From Nonomuraea zeae (GTDB lineage Bacteria > Actinomycetota > Actinomycetes > Streptosporangiales > Streptosporangiaceae): a stretch of 64,000 bases of DNA. The translations under genes and the position numbers were made by a program. Under the pieces are notes generated by a model that was not told where the DNA came from, did no database searches, and worked only from the letters and a program-made list of their open reading frames with translations. Positions 58,189 to 64,000 of this stretch are shown piece by piece. Position 1 is the first letter of the stretch. Each line of letters begins with the position of its first letter. The DNA is taken from contig NZ_VCKX01000001.1 in assembly GCF_005889725.1 (NCBI RefSeq), positions 1 through 64,000 of the forward strand. Direction: 5' to 3'.

Positions 58189-59703
58189 ATGGGCGGGAAG
58201 ACCTATGACCACGTCATCGTCGGCGCCGGGGCGGCGGGCGCGGTGCTGGCCGCCCGCCTCAGCGAGGATCCGGCGTGCGAGGTGCTGCTCCTGGAGGCCG
58301 GGCCGGACTATCCCCGCTCGGACGACATGCCCTGGGAGCTGCGGCGGAGTTACGGTGCAGGCCACGTCATCCAGGGATACGACACCCACGACTGGAATCT
58401 CCGGGCACGGGTGACGGAGCTGGCGACGATCCACATGCCGCGCGGCAAGGTGGTCGGCGGTTCGAGCACCACCAACGGCCAGGTCTTCCTGCGCCCCGAA
58501 CCGGGCGACCTGGACTCGTGGAACCTGCCGCGGTGGACCTTCGACCAGGCGCTGCCGTACTTCCGCAAGCTGGAGAGCGACCAGGACTTCGACGGGCCGC
58601 AGCACGGCTCGGACGGCCCGATCACGGTGCGCCGCTTTCCGCGCCCCACCTGGACGGCTGACCAGGAGGCGTTCTACGAGGTCAGCCGGACGTTCGGGCA
58701 TCCCGACTGCGACGACCACAACCGGCCCGGGTCCACCGGCATCGGGGCCACCCCGCTCAACGACGCGGACGGGTTGCGGAGCAGCACCCTGACCGGCTAC
58801 CTCAACCCCGTCCGCGGCCGGCCGAACCTGACGATCACCGCCGGCGCCCTGGCGTGCCGGGTCGTCCTCGACGGCGGACGCGCCACCGGCGTGGTCGTCG
58901 AGACGGACGGGCGGGTGGAGACGGTGCGCGGGCGGGAGGTCATCCTGTGCGCGGGCGCCATCGGGTCCCCGCACCTGCTCATGCTCTCGGGCCTCGGTCC
59001 CGCCGGACGCCTCCGTCACGTCGGCCTGCCGGTCGTCGCGGACCTGCCCGGTGTGGGCCGGAACCTACGCGACCACATGACGACCGAGCTGATCTGGCCG
59101 CTGCGCCCGGATTTCCGGCCCGACGGCGTCCACCACCCGCACCAGGTGCTCCTGCGGCACACGTCCTCCGGCTCGGCACCGGTCAACGACATGATCGTCT
59201 ACGCCGCGGCCCGGTGGGCCGAGCGCACGTTCGCGATGCGGCCGACGGTGAACCTCGCCGTCAGCCAGGGTGAGCTCACGCCCGCCTCCGACGATCCCCA
59301 CGTGCCGCCCGTCCTCGACTTCCGCTACTTCTCCTGCCCGTCCGACCTGGAACGGCAGCGGGACGGCATCCGGATGTGCGCCGCCATGGCACGGGAGCCC
59401 GAGCTCGACAAGCTCATCGACGCGCGTACCACCCCTGCCGAAGAGGTCCTCGGCTCGGACCGCGCGCTGGACCGCTGGATCCTGCGCAACGCCGCCACCG
59501 GCTACCACGCGTCCAGCACCTGCCGCATGGGCCCGGCCGGGGACGCGGCGAGCGTGGTGGACGAGTGCGGGCGGGTCCACGGCGTGGAGGGCCTCCGGGT
59601 GCTGGACGCGTCGATCCTGCCGGACAACGTCCGGGCGAACCTGCACGCCACCGTCATCATGATCGCCGAGCGAGCCGTGCCGCTGATCCGCGAGTCGACA
59701 TAA
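58189..59703 (+). CDS. GMC-family oxidoreductase
   Basis: A 504-aa flavoenzyme of the choline dehydrogenase/glucose oxidase family. FAD site DHVIVGAGAAGAVLAARLSE, then GKVVGGSSTTNGQVFLRPEP and AGAIGSPHLLMLSGLGPAG, two standard PROSITE-type GMC segments. The C-terminus has TGYHASSTCRMG with the catalytic His and VLDASILPDNVRANLHATVI. It should oxidise an alcohol, possibly on a sugar or the polyketide. It starts 5 nt after the aminotransferase stop. Confidence 0.92.
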   Translation: MGGKTYDHVIVGAGAAGAVLAARLSEDPACEVLLLEAGPDYPRSDDMPWELRRSYGAGHVIQGYDTHDWNLRARVTELATIHMPRGKVVGGSSTTNGQVFLRPEPGDLDSWNLPRWTFDQALPYFRKLESDQDFDGPQHGSDGPITVRRFPRPTWTADQEAFYEVSRTFGHPDCDDHNRPGSTGIGATPLNDADGLRSSTLTGYLNPVRGRPNLTITAGALACRVVLDGGRATGVVVETDGRVETVRGREVILCAGAIGSPHLLMLSGLGPAGRLRHVGLPVVADLPGVGRNLRDHMTTELIWPLRPDFRPDGVHHPHQVLLRHTSSGSAPVNDMIVYAAARWAERTFAMRPTVNLAVSQGELTPASDDPHVPPVLDFRYFSCPSDLERQRDGIRMCAAMAREPELDKLIDARTTPAEEVLGSDRALDRWILRNAATGYHASSTCRMGPAGDAASVVDECGRVHGVEGLRVLDASILPDNVRANLHATVIMIAERAVPLIREST

Positions 59704-59714
59704 GGAGCCAGGAC

Positions 59715-60971
59715 ATGTTCGGCATGATCGCCCCCTACCTGTCCCTGTTACGCCGGCCAGGCGTGTCGCTGCCGTTCGCCTCCGCGTTCGTCGCGCGCCT
59801 CCCCCTGGCCATGACGCCGCTCGGGCTCGTCGTCCTCATCGAGGAAGTGAGCGGCTCGTACGCCGACGCCGGTCTCGTGACCGCCGTGTACGCCCTGGCC
59901 ACGGCGGCCTCCTCGCCCCTGTGGGGCATGGTCATGGACCGGGCGGGACAGTCGGTGGTGATCGCCGGCACCTCGCTGGGCTCGGCGGCGTTCCTGACGG
60001 GCGGGACGCTGGCCGCCGCCACCGGCGCCCCGAACCTGCTCCTGCTCGTCCTGATCGCCGGGGCCGGTCTCAGCTTCCCGCCGATCATCCCGGCCATCCG
60101 GGTCGCCTGGTCCGTCGTCGTCCCGCAGCCGGAGCAGCGTCGTACCGCCTACGCCATGGACGCGGTCGCCGTCGAGACCATCTTCGTCCTGGGGCCGCTG
60201 CTGCTCACCGGCCTGCTCTGGCTGCCGCCGGCAGTGCCCTTGCTCGTGACGGCGCTGCTCATGGCGGCCGGGGGCCTGACCTACAGCAGGACCCGTGCCG
60301 CCCGCCTGTCGCGGCCGGCGGGCGGCACGGGCCGCGAGGGCGCACGCGGGCGGCCACCGCTGACGGTGCCCGGGGTCTGGCTCACGCTGTTCACGGCCCT
60401 CGGCATGTCCCTCGGTTTCGGGCAGATGGACGTGGCGATGACGGCGTCCGCCGAGCGCCTGTTCCACAGCGAGAGCCTGATCGGGATCTTCTTCGCGTGC
60501 GCCGCCGTCGGCAGCACCGTCGGCGGGCTCTGGTACGGGAGCCGGACCTGGACCGGACCCGAGCGCCGTCACCTTCCCCTCACCCTGGCCGCCTACGCCA
60601 CGGGACTGGCCGCGGTCATGCTGGCGCTGCTCCCCGGCGGCGGGCTGCCCGCTCTGGTCTTCCCGGCCCTGGTGGTGACCGGGCTGTGCATCTCGCCGAG
60701 CCTCATCGTGCAGCAGGCGCTCGTCGACCACAACACGGTGCCCGACCGCCGCAGCGAGGCGCAGGGCTGGCTGCAGACGTCCCTGACCTCGGGCGCGGCC
60801 CTGGGCATGGCGTTCGCCGGCGTGGTGGTCGAGCAGGCGGGCCCGCAGGCGGCCTTCGGCACGGCCGCACTCGCCGTGGCCGCCGCCGCGCTGGCCGGCA
60901 CGGCCGCCCAGCGACGGTGGCGCCGGACCGGCGACGGCCACGACCGGGCCGAGGCCGCGCTCCCTTCCTGA
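59715..60971 (+). CDS. MFS transporter of the PKS cluster
   Basis: A 418-aa, 12-helix transporter: LSLLRRPGVSLPFASAFVAR, LPLAMTPLGLVVLIEEVSGS, PLWGMVMDRAGQSVVIAG, and in the second half LFTALGMSLGFGQMDVAMTA. The group is that of multidrug or sugar exporters. In position 3 of the tailoring operon it likely exports the product. Ribosome site AAGGAG at 59702. Confidence 0.88.
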   Translation: MFGMIAPYLSLLRRPGVSLPFASAFVARLPLAMTPLGLVVLIEEVSGSYADAGLVTAVYALATAASSPLWGMVMDRAGQSVVIAGTSLGSAAFLTGGTLAAATGAPNLLLLVLIAGAGLSFPPIIPAIRVAWSVVVPQPEQRRTAYAMDAVAVETIFVLGPLLLTGLLWLPPAVPLLVTALLMAAGGLTYSRTRAARLSRPAGGTGREGARGRPPLTVPGVWLTLFTALGMSLGFGQMDVAMTASAERLFHSESLIGIFFACAAVGSTVGGLWYGSRTWTGPERRHLPLTLAAYATGLAAVMLALLPGGGLPALVFPALVVTGLCISPSLIVQQALVDHNTVPDRRSEAQGWLQTSLTSGAALGMAFAGVVVEQAGPQAAFGTAALAVAAAALAGTAAQRRWRRTGDGHDRAEAALPS

Positions 60972-61095
60972 GAAGTCCCAGCCCGAACCCGTACTGAAGA
61001 TCGAAATCACTCACTCGCCGCCGGGGCGCGCGCATGCTCCGACGTCCGCGAGACGCCACATCCTGCCCTGAATCCACTGAAGGAGACGGATTCCC

Positions 61096-63144
61096 ATGTC
61101 ATCCCACCCGCTCGACACCGAGATCATCCGGTCACTCAACGGGGACCGGCCCGATGCGGCCCTCCTGACCCAGGCGTTCCGCCGCCCCGACGGCACGCCG
61201 GACGCCCTGCGCTGCGGCGAGTTCCTGGTGGCCGGCCGTGAACGGGCGGAGCTGCTGCTGCGCAAGGTGCTCGGCCTGCGCGGGGTGACCGATCCCGGCG
61301 CGCAGCAGGCCGTTGCGCGGGCCGCCGTCGACGACGTGCTCAGCTGGCGGGTCCGGCTGACCGGCGCGGAAGCGGTGGCGGTCCTGCTGGCCGCCGACGA
61401 CGTGAAGACCGTCTTCGTCTACGCCGGCACCTCCGAGCTGTCCATGTGCGACGCGGTCGACCGGGTGCACGGTGTGCGCCTGGTGAACGGCCGCGGCGAC
61501 AAGGAGTCGGCCTTCATGGCGGCCGGCGCCTCGCTGCTGGAGCCCAACAGGGGCGTCGCCATCCTGCACGGCGCCCGCGGGCTGACCAACGCGGCGGGCG
61601 CGGTCGCGGACGCCCGGCGCAACGAGGCGGGGACGCTGTTCATCGTCGGCATGCCGTCCACGAGCTCGGCCCGCTTCCTGCCGCCGCACGGGGAGGACGA
61701 CCTGCTCGGCGGGATGGCGGCGTTCGCGGACTGGATCTGGCAGGCGAGCGCGATTCCCGACGACCCGGGCAGGCAGCGCGAGGCCGCCCGGCGGTTCGTC
61801 GCGCAGCTCCGGGACGGCCTGACCACGTCCGCCCAGCCGCCGACCCGCCCCGCGATCTTCGGCGTCCCGCAGGACGTGGCCGAGCAGCGGTGGATCCCCG
61901 TCGAGGACCTCATGCGCGCGCCCGCCGCCCCCCAGCGGCTGATCGACCTCGACCAGCCGGCCTTCGACGCCGCCTTCCGCGAGCTGCGCCACGCCGACAA
62001 GCCCCTGTTCCTCATCGACGACTACGCCCTGCGGCATCCCGGCCTGCGGGAGGCCCTCGACGATATCTGCGGCCTGCTCGGCGCCCCCGTGCTGCAGCTG
62101 CGCTACCGGCGCGGCCCCATGCTGTTCGAGCGGCTGCAGACCTCCGAGGTGGCGAACTTCGCGGGCTGGCTCAACCAGTTCAGCCCCGTCCACAACGATC
62201 TGGTCCAGGCGTGCGACCTGCTGGTGACGGTGGAGGACCGCAACCTCTACGAGAGGACCGCGGGCCGGCTGCCCTCCTGCCGGAAGATAGCGATCAACAC
62301 GGACCCGGAGAAGGTGCTCAAGAACGAGTACCTGGACGCCGACGACGTCCTCGTCATCGGGGACTCCCCGGGCGTGCTGTCCCGCCTCGCCGATCGGCTG
62401 CGGCACACCGGGCACACGCGCACGGAGCCGTGGTGGCCGCACGAGGAGGTGCGCGCGGCGGCCCGCGTCACGCCGGAGCCCGCCGACCCCTGGATCGAGG
62501 AAGGGCGCGGCGCGGTGGCCGGCGCGCTGGCCGGCGTCCTGGCCGGCTGGGACACGCCCGTGCTGGTGGACGACAGCCAGATGTTCGGCGGCCTGCTGTC
62601 GGAGCACTACGACGACCTGCCGCCGGGCCTGCGCGTCTTCGGCGGGCACGGCGGGTTCGTCGGCGGGGGCCTGTCGTACGCGGTCGGCCTGGCCGTCGCC
62701 GACCCGCGGGCCCGGGTGATGTGCACGCTCGGCGACCAGGGGTTCACCAACTCCTTCCAAGGGCTGGTGGCCGCCGTACAGGAGCGGGCCCCCGTGCTGT
62801 TCGTGGTGTGCAACAACGGCAGGTCGGTGTCGCTGACCAAGCAGGCGCTCGCCTCCTTCGGCGGCACGGAGACGGGTCGCGCCTACCTGTCGAACGTCGC
62901 CGGGTTCTCCTACTGCCAGGTCGCGGCCGCCTTCGGCATGCCGGCCGAGCGCGTCCCGATCCCGATCGGCGGCCAGGAGGACGAGCTGCGCCGAGCGATC
63001 TCCGAGCTGCCGGACATCCTCGCGCGGGCCGCGGCGGCGAACGGGCCCGCCCTGGTGGAGCTGGTCCTGCCCGCCGACCCCGAGGTCTGGCGCGGGATCT
63101 GGATCACGCAGGGCTTCGAGCAGCGGACGGCGGTGCCGGTGTGA
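61096..63144 (+). CDS. ThDP-dependent enzyme (acetolactate synthase/transketolase-like)
   Basis: A 682-aa enzyme longer than simple acetolactate synthases, with an extra N-terminal 95 residues. The pyrimidine domain has VFVYAGTSELSMCDAVDRVH and GRGDKESAFMAAGASLL with the catalytic Glu. The middle domain holds PLFLIDDYALRHPGLREALD. The PP domain has MCTLGDQGFTNSFQGLVAAV, where the usual GDG is GDQ, and VLFVVCNNGRSVSLTKQAL. It should form or break C-C bonds through an acyl anion. With the transaldolase behind it, sugar-phosphate chain building is likely. GAAGGAGACG precedes the ATG. Confidence 0.85.
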   Translation: MSSHPLDTEIIRSLNGDRPDAALLTQAFRRPDGTPDALRCGEFLVAGRERAELLLRKVLGLRGVTDPGAQQAVARAAVDDVLSWRVRLTGAEAVAVLLAADDVKTVFVYAGTSELSMCDAVDRVHGVRLVNGRGDKESAFMAAGASLLEPNRGVAILHGARGLTNAAGAVADARRNEAGTLFIVGMPSTSSARFLPPHGEDDLLGGMAAFADWIWQASAIPDDPGRQREAARRFVAQLRDGLTTSAQPPTRPAIFGVPQDVAEQRWIPVEDLMRAPAAPQRLIDLDQPAFDAAFRELRHADKPLFLIDDYALRHPGLREALDDICGLLGAPVLQLRYRRGPMLFERLQTSEVANFAGWLNQFSPVHNDLVQACDLLVTVEDRNLYERTAGRLPSCRKIAINTDPEKVLKNEYLDADDVLVIGDSPGVLSRLADRLRHTGHTRTEPWWPHEEVRAAARVTPEPADPWIEEGRGAVAGALAGVLAGWDTPVLVDDSQMFGGLLSEHYDDLPPGLRVFGGHGGFVGGGLSYAVGLAVADPRARVMCTLGDQGFTNSFQGLVAAVQERAPVLFVVCNNGRSVSLTKQALASFGGTETGRAYLSNVAGFSYCQVAAAFGMPAERVPIPIGGQEDELRRAISELPDILARAAAANGPALVELVLPADPEVWRGIWITQGFEQRTAVPV

Positions 63145-63785
63145 TGGGGCTCTACCTGGACTCCGCCGGCCTGGACGACGCGGCCGCCGCCGCCGGGCTG
63201 GGATTCGTGCGCGGGATCACCACCAACCCCACGCTCATGCGGAAGGAGACCGGCGACCCGCTGCGGCACCTGCGTGACCTGCTCGCCGCCGTCGACCTCC
63301 CCGAGATCTACTACCAGCCGACCGGCGCGTACGGCGCGCTCCAGGAGGAGGCCGAGGAGGCGTGGTCGGCGGACAAGGACCGCGTCGTGCTGAAGCTCCC
63401 CGCCACCCCGGGCGGGGCCGCGCTCGCCGGGACGCTGGTGCGCCAGGGCGCCCGCGTGGCCCTGACCGCCGCCCAGACGCCGCACGCGATGATCGTCGCC
63501 GAGTCGATGGGCTGCGCGGCGGTGATCCCGTACCTGGACCGGGCCGTGCGCGACCTCCGCACGGACGCTGAGCTGATCCGGTCGCTGGCCGGGCTGCGGC
63601 GCGGATCCACCCGCGTCATCGCCGCCTCGGTGAAGAACGCAGGGCAGGTCCTGCAGGCCTTCGCCTCCGGAGCCGACGCGGTGACCACGCCGCTCCAGGT
63701 CCTCAGGGAGCTGCTCAGGCACCCGGCGAGCATCGAGGCCGAGCTCGCCTTCGCCCAGGAATACCGCACTGCCGGAAAGGAGTAG
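63144..63785 (+). CDS. Transaldolase-like protein (fructose-6-phosphate aldolase type)
   Basis: A 213-aa class I aldolase barrel. Its features are LDSAGLDDAAAAAGLGFVRG, GITTNPTLMRKETGDP (the T-T-N-P motif), Schiff-base Lys in VVLKLPATPGGAALAGTL, VALTAAQTPHAMIVAESM and VIAASVKNAGQVLQAFASG. The length is that of the short TalC/FSA group. It would condense or cleave a ketose phosphate with an aldehyde. ATGA overlap with the ThDP gene shows tight coupling. Confidence 0.9.
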   Translation: MGLYLDSAGLDDAAAAAGLGFVRGITTNPTLMRKETGDPLRHLRDLLAAVDLPEIYYQPTGAYGALQEEAEEAWSADKDRVVLKLPATPGGAALAGTLVRQGARVALTAAQTPHAMIVAESMGCAAVIPYLDRAVRDLRTDAELIRSLAGLRRGSTRVIAASVKNAGQVLQAFASGADAVTTPLQVLRELLRHPASIEAELAFAQEYRTAGKE

Positions 63786-63792
63786 AACTGCG

Positions 63793-64000
63793 ATGTCCGT
63801 CCTGATGCCGACGAATCCCGCCGTCCTGGCGACCGCCGTGGCCGACTCCCTCGTGATCGCATCCGACCTGGGGGCGCGTCGCGCGGGCCTGCTCTACTGG
63901 GAGCTCGCGCAGCCGTGGACCGCGGCCGTGGTCAAGGCCGTGCAAGAGAGCGACGACCCCATCAGGTCCCTGGGCCAGGCCCTCGCCGATGACCCCGCCG
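63793..64000 (+). CDS. Unidentified protein, truncated by the window end
   Basis: The first 69 codons are seen, beginning MSVLMPTNPAVLATAVADSL and VIASDLGARRAGLLYWELAQ, then WTAAVVKAVQESDDP. Not recognised. It starts 7 nt after the transaldolase stop and belongs to the same operon. The N-terminus is helical and not a signal peptide. Confidence 0.6.
   Translation, partial: MSVLMPTNPAVLATAVADSLVIASDLGARRAGLLYWELAQPWTAAVVKAVQESDDPIRSLGQALADDPA

Overview
The window is GC-rich actinomycete DNA: codons are strongly GC-biased at the third position, GTG and TTG starts are common, and the gene families (LAL and PucR regulators, secreted DUF2690 and ricin-repeat proteins, type I PKS, lanthipeptide genes) are typical. 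A Streptosporangiaceae genus such as Nonomuraea would fit, but that is inference from gene content only. No rRNA, tRNA, CRISPR array, insertion sequence or phage module was recognised. The region looks like an accessory chromosome arm rich in secreted proteins, regulators, decayed genes and specialised metabolism.

Layout. 0-3.6 kb: a minus-strand operon of two cytochromes P450 and a PaaX-type regulator. 3.8-5.6 kb: a secreted HExxH protein under a LacI-type palindrome. 5.6-9.7 kb: GNAT, VC0807-like membrane protein, TetR and CGNR regulators among decayed genes, with two copies of one inverted-repeat operator that probably tie GNAT, the membrane protein and TetR together. 9.7-17.8 kb: small secreted proteins, an amino-acid permease, a flavoprotein, a secreted hydrolase and a GH71-like glucanase. 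17.9-24.5 kb: a LAL regulator, a broken HSL-type esterase, an MFS symporter, an alpha/beta hydrolase and an MBL-fold hydrolase. 24.6-27.9 kb: the VTC / DUF4956 / CotH operon. 28-34.8 kb: ricin-repeat protein, NarL-type two-component pair, ADP-ribosylglycohydrolase, PucR regulator and a two-repeat secreted protein.

35.0-40.3 kb is the most unusual part: a compact RiPP locus with a divergent MFS exporter, an 82-aa precursor carrying five copies of DSSWSLA(H/Q) and no cysteine, a three-domain lanthionine synthetase with a Cys-Cys-Cys putative zinc site, and an overlapping SAM methyltransferase. The repeat S-S-W-S-L-A-H matches the labionin spacing S-x-x-S-x-x-C with His in place of Cys, so the usual thioether chemistry cannot take place within this peptide.

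41.8-49.6 kb is a molybdenum-hydroxylase operon (GntR regulator, FAD, 2Fe-2S and Mo subunits, MoxR ATPase, VWA protein, amidohydrolase, YCII protein). Its Mo subunit is split in two by a 33-bp duplication carrying stop, ribosome binding site and start. After a PoxB-type enzyme, 51.8-64 kb holds a small PKS cluster: one KS-AT-ACP protein, TetR, orphan response regulator, class III aminotransferase, GMC oxidoreductase, MFS exporter, ThDP enzyme, transaldolase and one truncated gene. Related operator-like repeats surround the PKS and TetR genes.
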